Part shown: one piece after another, positions 7,497 through 16,200 of the stretch
How positions within the stretch are numbered: position 1 is the stretch's first letter
Layout of the letters: each line of letters opens with the position of its first letter
Assembly: GCA_020881835.1 (NCBI GenBank)
Contig: CP052876.1
Location: 1,860,001-1,924,000, forward strand
Length of the DNA: 64,000 nt
Source of the DNA: Kineosporiaceae bacterium SCSIO 59966
GTDB taxonomy: Bacteria > Actinomycetota > Actinomycetes > Actinomycetales > SCSIO-59966
Direction: 5' to 3'
Notes under the pieces: generated by a model
Database searches by the model: none
What the model was told of the DNA's origin: nothing
What the model saw: the letters and a program-made list of their open reading frames with translations, nothing else
Position numbers and translations under genes: made by a program

Positions 7497-9122
7497 GTGC
7501 CGGGGAAAGCGCCTGTCGGCGTGCCCGACCTCGCGGGCTGGCTGCGCGCGGGTCTGGCGATGCTGTGCGTCGTGGCGGCGATCGGTGAGTCGTTCGTCGT
7601 CCAGGCCCTGCCCTGGGCGCTGGGGGTCGTGCTGCTCGAGCTGCTCGCCACAGGTCGCGACAGCCGGGGCCGGCTGGCGGTCCTCGTCACGGAGACCGGT
7701 GTCGTCGTCGCGGCGGTCCTGTCCACCTTCCCGGACCACCGGTCGCTGCTGCCGCTGCTGCTCGTCCCGGCCTTCCGCGCCGGTGAGCTCCACGGCGTCC
7801 GAGCGGGACTGCTGACCAGCGGCGTCCTCGCCCTGGCACCGCTCACGGCGTGGCTCAACGCACCGAACCCCGAGGACGTCAGCGTTGGCCTGCAGTGGAG
7901 TGCCCTGGCCCTCGCCATCGCCGTCCTGGGTGCCTGGGGATCGGGCTTCGAGCGCGACCGCCACTCCGGCGCGGCCGCCGCGCGGGAGGCCGGGGAGCTG
8001 TTGGGGCGCCTGCAGGACCTCGCCAAGGAGCTGCCGGCGGGCTTCGACGTCCCGGCCGTGTCCGAGATGCTCGTCGACGAGGTCCTGCGTGCGGCGCCTG
8101 CACACCGTGCCGCCGTGCTCGTGCGCATCGGCCCTGACGAGATGAGCCCGGTCGTGGTCCGCGGCGTCGACCGGGTGCCGTGGCGCGACCCGGTGACCGC
8201 CCCCGGTACGGCGCACCGGGCCTGGATCGGTGCCCGCACGGTCAAGGACGTCCGCCGCGCTGACGTCGAGGGACGGCGTCGTGGGTCGGCCATGCTGGTC
8301 GTCCCGGTCGCGGACCGGGACGACGAGGTGCTGGGTCTCCTGGTGCTCGAGCGGCTCGCCCCCCGCCAGTTCTCGATCGAGGAGGTCGCGTCCGTGGAGC
8401 GGGCCGTGGCCGTCGCCGCACCACGGCTGCACGCCGCACTAGCGTTCGTCGAGCTGCGCATCATGAGTGAGGTGGCCGAGCGCGAGCGGCTGGCTCGCGA
8501 GATGCACGACGGCGTCGCGCAGGACCTCGTCGCGGTCGGGTTCGGGCTCGACATGGTGCAGCGGCAGCTGAAGGCACGTGACCCGGAGATGGCATCACAG
8601 GTGCAGGAGGTTCGGGGCCAGCTCAACCACACCCTGCGTGACATCCGGTACTCGATCGCCGCGCTGCGTACGTCCGTGCGTCCCGAGCGAGGTCTTGGAG
8701 CAGCGCTGTCGAGCGCGGCGCAGGCGCTCGGGCCGGCCACCGGGGCCTCGGTGTCGTTCTCCCTCAAGGAGTCCCCGTTCCGGCTGCCGGCCCACGTCGA
8801 GTCCGCACTGCTGCGCCTCGCGCAGGACTTCTTCGCCGACGTCCGCAGCGCGGGCACGGTCTCGAGGGTGCACGTGGTCCTGGAGACCGATGCGCCCACG
8901 GCGCGGTTGGAGCTGGGCCACGACGGCCCGCACGCGTGGGCACCGGACCCGGCGTTCGCCACCGCCCTCGCCGACCTCGGTGGCTCCGTGGCCCACCGCC
9001 AGGTTGACGGCGTCTGGACGTCGACGCTGTCCGTCGGCACCACCTTCGGAGAACGCCCGAGCACCCCCGACGGGGCCGCCGAGAGCACGGGGACAAACCT
9101 GGTCACGGAGGTGTCGCCATGA
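7497..9122 (+). CDS. NarL-family sensor histidine kinase with GAF-like domain (Tad locus)
   Basis: 541 residues. N-terminal hydrophobic helices span about residues 15-150, followed by a GAF-like region (AHRAAVLVRIGPDE to LGLLVLERLAPRQFS) and a HisKA_3 dimerisation helix with phospho-acceptor His337 in AREMHDGVAQDLVAVGFGLD. The C-terminal ATPase domain is unusual. The usual N-box Asn is replaced (RLAQDFFADV), a D-box remnant GHDG is present, and the second glycine box is missing. The gene is paralogous to the kinase at 41894-43594. Its stop overlaps the start of the response regulator (ATGA). An earlier GTG at 7488 is possible but falls inside the -10 box. Confidence 0.85.
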   Translation: MPGKAPVGVPDLAGWLRAGLAMLCVVAAIGESFVVQALPWALGVVLLELLATGRDSRGRLAVLVTETGVVVAAVLSTFPDHRSLLPLLLVPAFRAGELHGVRAGLLTSGVLALAPLTAWLNAPNPEDVSVGLQWSALALAIAVLGAWGSGFERDRHSGAAAAREAGELLGRLQDLAKELPAGFDVPAVSEMLVDEVLRAAPAHRAAVLVRIGPDEMSPVVVRGVDRVPWRDPVTAPGTAHRAWIGARTVKDVRRADVEGRRRGSAMLVVPVADRDDEVLGLLVLERLAPRQFSIEEVASVERAVAVAAPRLHAALAFVELRIMSEVAERERLAREMHDGVAQDLVAVGFGLDMVQRQLKARDPEMASQVQEVRGQLNHTLRDIRYSIAALRTSVRPERGLGAALSSAAQALGPATGASVSFSLKESPFRLPAHVESALLRLAQDFFADVRSAGTVSRVHVVLETDAPTARLELGHDGPHAWAPDPAFATALADLGGSVAHRQVDGVWTSTLSVGTTFGERPSTPDGAAESTGTNLVTEVSP

Positions 9123-9746
9123 CGACGCGGGTGCTGCTGGTCGACGACCACACGGTGGTGCGCAGCGGACTGAAGACCATGCTGGACGCCGAGCCTGACC
9201 TCGAGATCGTGGGCCAGGCCGACGGCCTCAACTCGGGCTGGCGTGCCCTGGTGAGCCTCGAGCCGGACGTGCTGGTCTGCGACGTGACGATGGCTGACGG
9301 CAGCGGGATCGACCTGTGCCGCAAGGCTCGCGGCGACTTCCCCGGCCTCGGCATCGTCGTCCACCATGCACGGCGACGACGACACCTTGTTCGCCGTCCT
9401 GGACGCGGGTGCCTCCTCGCTGGTGCTGAAGAGCGCCGGGCTGGACGACGTCCTGGCGGCGGTACGCCAGGCAGCCTCCTCCCCCGACGTCTTCTCGGCG
9501 GCCGGGCTCGGCGCGGCGATGCGTCGCCGCGCCAACGACGACCGCCCCAGGCTGACTCCCCGCGAGACCGAGGTCCTCCAGCTGCTCAAGGACGGGCTGT
9601 CGATCCACCAGGTGTCCAGACGGCTCTACCTGTCGGAGTCGACCGTCAAGACGCACGTCGCGAAGCTGTACGACAAGCTCGGCGCCACCAACCGGGCCCA
9701 GGTGGTGATGAACGCCGTCCGGCTCAAGCTGATCCCCACCGACTGA
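9119..9746 (+). pseudogene. LuxR/NarL-type response regulator, frameshifted
   Basis: The first frame gives an intact receiver start (VLLVDDHTVVRSG, acceptor Asp55 in VLVCDVTMADG) up to LGIVV, then runs into an Arg-rich nonsense tail. The second frame, from 9366, gives the rest of the receiver (MHGDDDTLFAVLDAGASSLV) and a complete GerE helix-turn-helix (LTPRETEVLQLLKDGLSIHQ). The paralogue at 43591-44217 reads straight through the same place with two extra bases (a Leu-Thr pair where this copy has a shift). A 2-nt deletion just after 9362 therefore explains the break. It could be a true pseudogene, a sequencing error, or two polypeptides with reinitiation at the ATG at 9366. Confidence 0.85.
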
Positions 9747-9837
9747 GCCCGGATCGCCCGTTCGGACGACGGCGGTCGGGCCGCTCCGCCGACGCTCTCC
9801 GCCCGCTGCGGCGAGAGACTCGGGCGATGAGGCGACC

Positions 9838-9972
9838 GTGACCGTGTGGCGAGCGAGGAGGCGACGGGCCAGAGGGTGGCGCCACCGCGGAGTGCTCCTG
9901 GCACTGGCATCCGGCGGTTTCGCGATCGTCCTGCTCGTGTCGCTGCTCGGGCTCGTCGGACCGGGCCTGTGA
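9838..9972 (+). CDS. Small single-span membrane protein, unknown
   Basis: 44 residues from a GTG start: an Arg-rich N-terminus (WRARRRRARGWRHRG) followed by one hydrophobic helix (VLLALASGGFAIVLLVSLLG), which predicts a cytoplasmic tail and a single membrane span. It lies between the broken regulator and the DnaB-like ATPase, ending 18 nt before the latter. I do not recognise a family. It was probably missed by length-filtered gene calling. Confidence rests on the charge/hydrophobicity pattern only. Confidence 0.45.
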   Translation: MTVWRARRRRARGWRHRGVLLALASGGFAIVLLVSLLGLVGPGL

Positions 9973-9990
9973 CGAGATGAAGGAGTCGCC

Positions 9991-10992
9991 ATGACGCACC
10001 CGTTGGTGGAGGCGGCACAGGTCACGCCCGTGACGGCCACCGAGGCACTGAGGCTGGCTGACGAGGGCGTGCGTCAGGGCAGCGCGCTGGCCCGGGTCTG
10101 GGGCACCGGCTTCACGCCCCTGGACACGCACCTCCAGGGCGGCCTGCACGCGGGCGACCTGTCGCTGCTCGCCGGCGCCCAGGGCACCGGGAAGACCACC
10201 TTCGCCCTGCAGGCGGCCCGCAACGTCTGCCGGCGCGGCGACTCCGCCGTCGTCGTCTGCTACGAGCACACACCGGCGCAGCTGCTCGAGCGGCTCGTGG
10301 TGATGGAGGCCGCCCTCGCCGCCGGGCCGTCGGCGCCGACGCAGGAGGAGGTGCGCCAGCGCCTCTCCCCCGGCGGACAGGACCTTCTCACCGGCCTGCG
10401 CGACCTGCCGGGCGCGGCCGAGGCGCTGGAGGCCATCGAGACCTACGGCTCGCGGCTGCACCTCGTGCCCGCCCGCGGTGACGTGACCGGGCTGCAGGAC
10501 ATCAGCGCCCTCGCCCGGACCGCCGGCGGGCCGGCGCTCGTCGTCGTCGACTACCTGCAGAAGGTGTTCGCCGGCGACATCGACGACGAGGACGTACGGG
10601 TCGCCCGCATCGCGACGTCGCTGAAGGACCTGGCGCTGGAGCTGTCGTGCCCGGTGCTCGCCGTCACGGCCGTCGACCGCACCGGCCTGGACGCGCGCCG
10701 TATCCGGGCCCGGCACCTCAAGGGCTCGGTGACCCTCGCCTACGAGGCAGACTCGATCATGGTGCTGCAGGACAAGTACGACGTCGTGGCACGCCAACAC
10801 CTCATGTACGACCTGGCCGGGGCCGCGCAGCACCACAACTGGGTCGTGGTGAGCGTGGAGAAGAACCGGCACGGTCGAGGCGGCGTCGAGCTGGAGTTCC
10901 GCAAGCGGTTGTCGCACGGCCACATCGACCCGCACGGCCGCGTCGTCGAGGACCAGCTCATCGACGAGCGGATCCACGTCGAGCAGGACTGA
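9991..10992 (+). CDS. DnaB-like RecA-fold ATPase
   Basis: 333 residues. It resembles only the C-terminal motor of replicative helicase DnaB: substrate-loop start TGFTPLDTHLQGGLHAGDLS, Walker A GAQGTGKTT at 62-70, Walker B LVVVDYLQ at 183-190, followed by the VARIATSLKDLALELSCPVL helix and a C-terminal VEKNRHGRGG loop seen in DnaB. The DnaB N-terminal primase-binding domain is absent. It lies in the Tad locus directly after the signalling genes. AAGGAG (9978-9983) precedes the ATG at 9991. Its role is unknown; a locus-specific helicase-like or regulatory ATPase is inferred. Confidence 0.8.
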   Translation: MTHPLVEAAQVTPVTATEALRLADEGVRQGSALARVWGTGFTPLDTHLQGGLHAGDLSLLAGAQGTGKTTFALQAARNVCRRGDSAVVVCYEHTPAQLLERLVVMEAALAAGPSAPTQEEVRQRLSPGGQDLLTGLRDLPGAAEALEAIETYGSRLHLVPARGDVTGLQDISALARTAGGPALVVVDYLQKVFAGDIDDEDVRVARIATSLKDLALELSCPVLAVTAVDRTGLDARRIRARHLKGSVTLAYEADSIMVLQDKYDVVARQHLMYDLAGAAQHHNWVVVSVEKNRHGRGGVELEFRKRLSHGHIDPHGRVVEDQLIDERIHVEQD

Positions 10993-11031
10993 CCGGGTGG
11001 CAAGACCGGCAGGACCGGCAGGACGGCACGG

Positions 11032-11898
11032 TCACGGCAGCCGGTGCGTCTCCAGCTCGTCGGCCAGGCGCAGGAGCTCACACGCCGTGGTGAGGTCGTC
11101 CCGCTCGTCGCGCACCGCCGTGACCAGCGTCTGCACGTCGGCCTTGTGGTACGGGTGCTCGCGACCCAGGACGACGACGAGGTCCTCGGTCCGGGTCATC
11201 AGCACGGACAGGTGACGGGCCAGCGGCGCGCCGATGAGCTGGCTGCGCAGGTCGTCGCTGTCACCTACCGACAGCGTGGGGTGCTCCGGTGTCAACAGGG
11301 CCATGGCGGCCGGGAGCTCCTCGACGTCACGCCACTCCAACGGCCTCAGACCCCGGCCAGCGATGACGCGCCAGCGGGCCCCGCGTCGGAACAGCACGGC
11401 CACGTCACTGTCGAGTCGGTCGGCCAACGCGGCCGCCAGGTCGTCGGCCACGGCGGACACGGACCGTGCCCTCGTCGCGAGCGCTGCGACGTCCGACGGG
11501 GAGGGCTCGCGCCGGCGGCCCACCGGCTCGGCCTCAGGAGCGACGGTCGGCGTCACCACCGTCGCTGTCGCGCCGTCGCGCCGTGGGATCGCGGCGAGGA
11601 TGTCCTCACCGGACGCCGGTGGCAGCACCACCGTCACGCCGTCGAGGGCAGCCAGGGTCGGATGCGGCGACAGCAGGACGACGGGCAGCTGCGGGTCGGC
11701 CTGCCGCAGCCGGGCCAGCGCCTCGGCGGCGGCGCCCGGTTCCGCGAGGTCGATGACGGCGCAGTCGAAGGGATCGGTCGCCGCATCGGGAGCTGACTGC
11801 CTGTGGTCGACGGTGGCTCCGGCGGCCCGCAGGGCCAGCGCCCGCGGCATGTGCGGGCTGATCACGAGGACCCGAGGCGCTCCCCCAGTGGCGCGCAC
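11032..11898 (-). CDS. Receiver-like / GAF-like protein of the Tad locus
   Basis: 288 residues. The N-terminal ~110 look like a degenerate response-regulator receiver (PRVLVISPHMPRALALRAAG, then FDCAVIDLAEPGAAAEALAR where the Asp would be the acceptor site). The C-terminal ~150 carry a region resembling a GAF domain (DVAVLFRRGARWRVIAGRGL to DLVVVLGREHPYHKADVQTL). It starts with GTG seven nt after the tadC stop, so it is the last gene of the leftward Tad operon. It converges on the DnaB-like gene with a 39-nt gap containing short CGGCAGGAC direct repeats. Function is unknown. Confidence 0.6.
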   Translation of the reverse strand: MRATGGAPRVLVISPHMPRALALRAAGATVDHRQSAPDAATDPFDCAVIDLAEPGAAAEALARLRQADPQLPVVLLSPHPTLAALDGVTVVLPPASGEDILAAIPRRDGATATVVTPTVAPEAEPVGRRREPSPSDVAALATRARSVSAVADDLAAALADRLDSDVAVLFRRGARWRVIAGRGLRPLEWRDVEELPAAMALLTPEHPTLSVGDSDDLRSQLIGAPLARHLSVLMTRTEDLVVVLGREHPYHKADVQTLVTAVRDERDDLTTACELLRLADELETHRLP

Positions 11899-11905
11899 CC
11901 TCGGC

Positions 11906-12829
11906 TCACAAGGTCCCGGTGAAGGCGTCGATCATCCGGATGACACCCGGCCCGATGATCACCACGAAGAGAGAGGGGAAGATGCAGAAGATCAGCGGGA
12001 ACAGGATCTTCACCGGGACCTTCTGCGCCTTCTCCTCGGCGCGCTGGCGTCGGATCAGCCGCATCTCCTTGCTCTGCTCGCGCAGCACGTTGGCGACCGG
12101 GATGCCCAGCCGGTCGGCCTGCACGATGGCGGCCACGAAGGTGCGCAGCTCGTCGACGTTGGTGCGCTCGGCGAGGTCCTGGAACGCAGCAGCCCGGGCC
12201 TTGCCGATCTGGATCTCCTGCAGCACGCGGGAGAACTCGCCGGACACCGGTCCGTCGGTGTTCGTGGCGACCTGCTGCAGCGCCGCGTCGAAGCCCAGCC
12301 CGGCCTCCACGCACACCGTCAGCATGTCGAGAGCGTCCGGCAGCGACTTGCGGATCCCGTCCTGCCGGTGAAGGCCCCGGTTGTAGACGAGCAGGTCAGG
12401 CAGCCAGAACCCGGCGGCGCCACCGACCACGGCGAACAGGAGCCCGCGGAGCTCGAAGCCCCCGACGAGGCCGGCGAGCACCGCTCCGCCGACCAGTCCC
12501 GCGCCCTTGACCCCCAGCACCCGGTCGACCGTCCAGCCGGGCGGGTTGCCCGCGAAGTCGAGGTTCTTCTGCAGCCGGACCGCCGTCCCCGTGGGCGACA
12601 GGCGCGAGCCGAGCGATCGACACCTCTCGATCGCGGGGTAGAGGATCCGTTCCCTGAACGGCAGCTCGTGCCGGGCGACCTCGCGCTGTGCTCGCATCTG
12701 GTCGATGACCGCGAGGGACCTGGCCACGCCGGTCGGCTGGGCGGAGCCCGTCACCAGCGCCAGCACCAGCAGCGCGACGCCCAGCCCGACGGCGCCGACG
12801 GCGGTGAGCAGGAGCAGGTCGGCGTCCAT
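11906..12829 (-). CDS. tadC: TadC-like type II secretion system F-domain protein
   Basis: 307 residues with hydrophobic segments at the N-terminus, in the middle (about 110-160) and at the C-terminus (ILFPLIFCIFPSLFVVIIGP). The T2SSF motif includes LPDALDMLTVCVEAGLGFDA and the charged loop EQSKEMRLIRRQRAEEKAQK. TadB and TadC form the inner-membrane platform of Flp pili. The ATG at 12827-12829 is 1 nt from the tadB stop, indicating coupled translation. Confidence 0.9.
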   Translation of the reverse strand: MDADLLLLTAVGAVGLGVALLVLALVTGSAQPTGVARSLAVIDQMRAQREVARHELPFRERILYPAIERCRSLGSRLSPTGTAVRLQKNLDFAGNPPGWTVDRVLGVKGAGLVGGAVLAGLVGGFELRGLLFAVVGGAAGFWLPDLLVYNRGLHRQDGIRKSLPDALDMLTVCVEAGLGFDAALQQVATNTDGPVSGEFSRVLQEIQIGKARAAAFQDLAERTNVDELRTFVAAIVQADRLGIPVANVLREQSKEMRLIRRQRAEEKAQKVPVKILFPLIFCIFPSLFVVIIGPGVIRMIDAFTGTL

Positions 12830-12830
12830 C

Positions 12831-14780
12831 TCAGACCTCCACCTTGACGACCTTGCTCATCCACCAGCTGCCGATGACCATGCCGACGAGTGCGACGGAC
12901 ACCATGATCCAGCCGAGGACGTCGGTGAACAGCAGGCCGATGTACTCCCGGTTGGAGACCCACAGCCACAGGGCGACGGCGATCGGCAGGCCGATGAGGA
13001 TGTAGGCAGAGAGCTTGCCCTCGGCGGACAGTGCTTTGACCTGCCGGCGCAGCGCGGAGCGCTCGCGCAGCGTGGCCACCGTCGTGCGGAGCGTCTCGGC
13101 GAGGTTGCCCCCGACCTGGCGCTGGACCCGGATCGCCAGCACCGCCCACCGCAGGTCCTCGTTGTTCATCCGGTACGCCGTCCGCTCGAGGGCGTCCTCG
13201 ACGTCCATCCCGAGCCTGGCCTCGGCGAGCGCACGCCCCATCTCCACCCGCATCGGGTCGTGGGTGTCCCTCGCCACCGCGTCGAGTGCCTGCGGCAGTG
13301 AGAACCCGGTGGAGATGCTCGAGGCCACGAGGTTGAGGGCGTCGGGGAGCTGGCTCGCGAACTGCGCCACGCGGCGCTCGCCGCGGATCCTGACGTACAG
13401 CCCGGTGGCGACCCAGGCGAGGACGCCCCACAACAGGGCCCAGAACCAGCCGGCCCCGACCACCGCCGAGACGGCGACCGCGACGAGGACGGCCGCGCAG
13501 CGCAGGACGAGCCACTCGTGCGGGCGCAGCGACATGTCCGCCCGGTCGAGCTTGAGTGCCCACCCCGTCGCCAGCCCTCGCCACTGGACGAACGACTCGG
13601 CCGCGTGCAGGAACGGTTGAGCAGCGGCGTTGGGCGACGCGCTCTGCAGCGCGTCGCGTGCGCGCACCCGCCGGCCTCGCATCGAGTACAGCTCGAGCTG
13701 TCGGGTACGGCGCTTACCCGAGGACTCGAGCAGCGGAGAGGCGATGAGCAGGCTGATGATGAGCACGAACAGCCCCACCGCGACGGCGATGGGCAGCGGG
13801 CTCGCCAGCCAGGCCGGGATGGTCGCGGTCTGCGTACCGGGCACCAGCAGCGGGGTGGCCGCCTCCTGCCCGCCGTCGCCGGCCAGCACCGGGTCGTCGG
13901 GCAGGGCGACCGTGGAGGACGCCGTCACGGTGTCCTCGCCGGCGGCTGCGGTGACGACCACCTCGACGTCGCCACCGACCCCGTCGGGTACCGGGGCGGA
14001 GACCCGCAGCTGGCGGTTGAGCGTGCGCGCCGCACTGGCGAACGCTGCCGCCAGGGCGTCGGCGTCGCCGGCCTGCGTCACACGTCCCCGACCGGCTGCC
14101 GCCAGGTCGGCGAGCACGTCGTCCTGGCTCTCGTCGGTGCGGAAGCCGACGACGTCGGCCCGGACGCCGGAGGCGGCGACCGCGGCGACCGCGGTCTCCT
14201 TGGTGCCCAGGCTGACCGTGTCACCGCCGTCGCTGAGCACCACCAGCGTGCGGTCGCCGGTGTCACCGAGGACGTCGAGGGCGACCGGCACGGCGTCGTA
14301 GAGGGCCGTCTCCCGCGACGGCTGCAGCGAGTCCACCTGGGCGAGGACGACGTCTCGGTCCCGAGTCGGCTCCGCGAGGACCTCAGCGGTGTCGTTGAAC
14401 GCGACGAGCCCCACCTCGACGTCCGCCGGAGCGGCCTCCAGGAACGCTGCCGCGGCCGTGCGGGCGGCCTCGATGCCGGTCCCCTCCATCGAGCCGCTGA
14501 TGTCGACGAGCAGCACGACACGGCGCTGGACGGAGCCGCCGCCAGCCGGTTCGACCGTCGCATCAACGACGTGGCCGCCGACACGGACCTCGAGGGAGCC
14601 CGGGTCGATGCTGGCGTCCTGCGGGAGCGTGCCGGCCGTGAGCAGCGCCTCGATGCGGTCCCCCCGCAGCTGGAGGCCGTCGAGGGACCCGCTGACCTCG
14701 TCCGCGACGGCAGGTGCGGCGCCGAACGCTGCCAGCGCCAGGGACAGGCAGAGCCCGACGACGAGGCGCAGCGGTCTCAC
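12831..14780 (-). CDS. tadB: VWA-TadB fusion protein
   Basis: 649 residues, about twice the usual TadB length. Residues 1-27 look like a signal peptide ending in AVA. A von Willebrand A domain follows at about 85-265, with an intact MIDAS start VLLVDISGSM (DxSxS), a Thr in SRETALYDAV and Asp in VVLSDGGDT. A membrane helix lies around 330-350 (IAVAVGLFVLIISLLIAS). The C-terminal half is TadB/T2SSF (LPDALNLVASSISTGFSLPQ, later EGKLSAYILIGLPIAVALWL). This puts a metal-dependent adhesion-type domain outside the membrane on the pilus platform. The GTG start overlaps the cpaF stop (GTGA). Confidence 0.88.
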   Translation of the reverse strand: MRPLRLVVGLCLSLALAAFGAAPAVADEVSGSLDGLQLRGDRIEALLTAGTLPQDASIDPGSLEVRVGGHVVDATVEPAGGGSVQRRVVLLVDISGSMEGTGIEAARTAAAAFLEAAPADVEVGLVAFNDTAEVLAEPTRDRDVVLAQVDSLQPSRETALYDAVPVALDVLGDTGDRTLVVLSDGGDTVSLGTKETAVAAVAASGVRADVVGFRTDESQDDVLADLAAAGRGRVTQAGDADALAAAFASAARTLNRQLRVSAPVPDGVGGDVEVVVTAAAGEDTVTASSTVALPDDPVLAGDGGQEAATPLLVPGTQTATIPAWLASPLPIAVAVGLFVLIISLLIASPLLESSGKRRTRQLELYSMRGRRVRARDALQSASPNAAAQPFLHAAESFVQWRGLATGWALKLDRADMSLRPHEWLVLRCAAVLVAVAVSAVVGAGWFWALLWGVLAWVATGLYVRIRGERRVAQFASQLPDALNLVASSISTGFSLPQALDAVARDTHDPMRVEMGRALAEARLGMDVEDALERTAYRMNNEDLRWAVLAIRVQRQVGGNLAETLRTTVATLRERSALRRQVKALSAEGKLSAYILIGLPIAVALWLWVSNREYIGLLFTDVLGWIMVSVALVGMVIGSWWMSKVVKVEV

Positions 14781-16198
14781 ACCGCACCTCGCGGCGCGAT
14801 GGCGAACAGCTGGGGCGGCAGCTGGATCCCCACGTCGGAGAGCCGCTCGACGAACCGCGGACGCAGCCCGGTGGCCCGCAGCGACCCGCGGAAGCGGCCG
14901 TGCTCGTCCATGCCGGCGTGGAAGTCGAAGCTGAAGAGGTCCTGCAGGGTGATGACCTCGCCCTCCATGCCGACGACCTCGGAGATCTGCACGACCCGGC
15001 GGGTGCCGTCCTTGAGTCGCTGCTGGTGCACGATGAGGTCGACCGCGCTGGCGACCTGCTCACGGATGGCACGCATCGGCAGGTCGACACCGGCCATCAG
15101 CACCATGGTCTCGAGCCGAGACAGGCTGTCCCGCGGGCTGTTCGAGTGCACCGTCGTGATGGAGCCGTCGTGACCGGTGTTCATCGCCTGGAGCATGTCG
15201 AGTGCGGCTCCGTCGCGGACCTCGCCGACGACGATGCGGTCCGGGCGCATCCGCAGCGCGTTGCGCACGAGGTCCCGGATGGCGACCTGACCGCGTCCTT
15301 CGATGTTCGCGGGCCGGGCCTCCATGCGGAGCACGTGCTGCTGCTGGAGCTGGAGCTCGGCGGCGTCCTCGATGGTGACGATCCGTTCGTCGTCCGGGAT
15401 GAACGAGCTCATCACGTTGAGCGTCGTCGTCTTCCCGGACCCTGTCCCGCCGGAGATGATGATGTTCAGGCGGCCTCTGACGCACGCCTCGAGCAGGTCG
15501 CGCACCACCCGGCTGATGGTCCCGAAGGTCACGAGGTCGTCGGCGGTGAACGGGTCCGCGGCGAACTTGCGGATGGTCAGCAGGCTGCCGTCCAGGGCGA
15601 TCGGGGGGATGACGGCGTTGACCCGCGATCCGTCGGGCAGCCGCGCGTCGACCATCGGGCTCGCCTCGTCCACGCGGCGCCCGACCCGGCCCACGATCTT
15701 GTCGATCGTGCGGCGCAGGTGGGCGTCGCTGGTGAACCGGCCGCCGGTCTCGTAGATCTTCCCTGCTCGCTCGACGTAGATCTGGTCGGGGCCGTTCACC
15801 ATGATCTCGGTGACGTCCGCGTCGCGCAGGAACGGTTCCAGCGGGCCGTGCCCGAGGATCTCGTCGGCCACCTCCTGGGCGATGCGGGTGCGGTCCGTCG
15901 CCGACAGCGGCGTCTCCTCGAGCTCCAGCACGGCCTGAAGGGTCTGGCGGACCTGCTGCTCCAGCTCCGCCTGCTCCATCCGCGGGTCGTACAGCCGCGG
16001 GCCCAGGCTGTCCAGCAGGGCCTGGTGGACGCTCGCCTTGACGGTGACGAACGGGTCGGCCGGGCGGCCGACGGTCGGCAGCGACCGTCTCGGCCTGGCG
16101 GCCGCGTCGCCGGTGGCGGCCCCGTCGTCCGCGCTGTGCTGCGGCTGGCCCGGCGCGGCCGAGGATCGAGCGGCGTTGATGCGGTCGGCGAGGCTCAT
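14777..16198 (-). CDS. cpaF: CpaF/TadA secretion ATPase
   Basis: 473 residues. It is the hexameric GspE-family motor for Flp pilus assembly. Marks are GPLEPFLRDADVTEIMVNGP (118-137), Walker A GGTGSGKT at 250-257, the Asp box IVTIEDAAELQL, Walker B RMRPDRIVVGEVRDGAALDM and the His box TGHDGSITTVHSNS. The ATG at 16196-16198 lies 2 nt after the cpaE stop. An Arg/Ala-rich extension upstream in frame is not used because it overlaps cpaE. Confidence 0.95.
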   Translation of the reverse strand: MSLADRINAARSSAAPGQPQHSADDGAATGDAAARPRRSLPTVGRPADPFVTVKASVHQALLDSLGPRLYDPRMEQAELEQQVRQTLQAVLELEETPLSATDRTRIAQEVADEILGHGPLEPFLRDADVTEIMVNGPDQIYVERAGKIYETGGRFTSDAHLRRTIDKIVGRVGRRVDEASPMVDARLPDGSRVNAVIPPIALDGSLLTIRKFAADPFTADDLVTFGTISRVVRDLLEACVRGRLNIIISGGTGSGKTTTLNVMSSFIPDDERIVTIEDAAELQLQQQHVLRMEARPANIEGRGQVAIRDLVRNALRMRPDRIVVGEVRDGAALDMLQAMNTGHDGSITTVHSNSPRDSLSRLETMVLMAGVDLPMRAIREQVASAVDLIVHQQRLKDGTRRVVQISEVVGMEGEVITLQDLFSFDFHAGMDEHGRFRGSLRATGLRPRFVERLSDVGIQLPPQLFAIAPRGAV

Positions 16199-16200
16199 CG

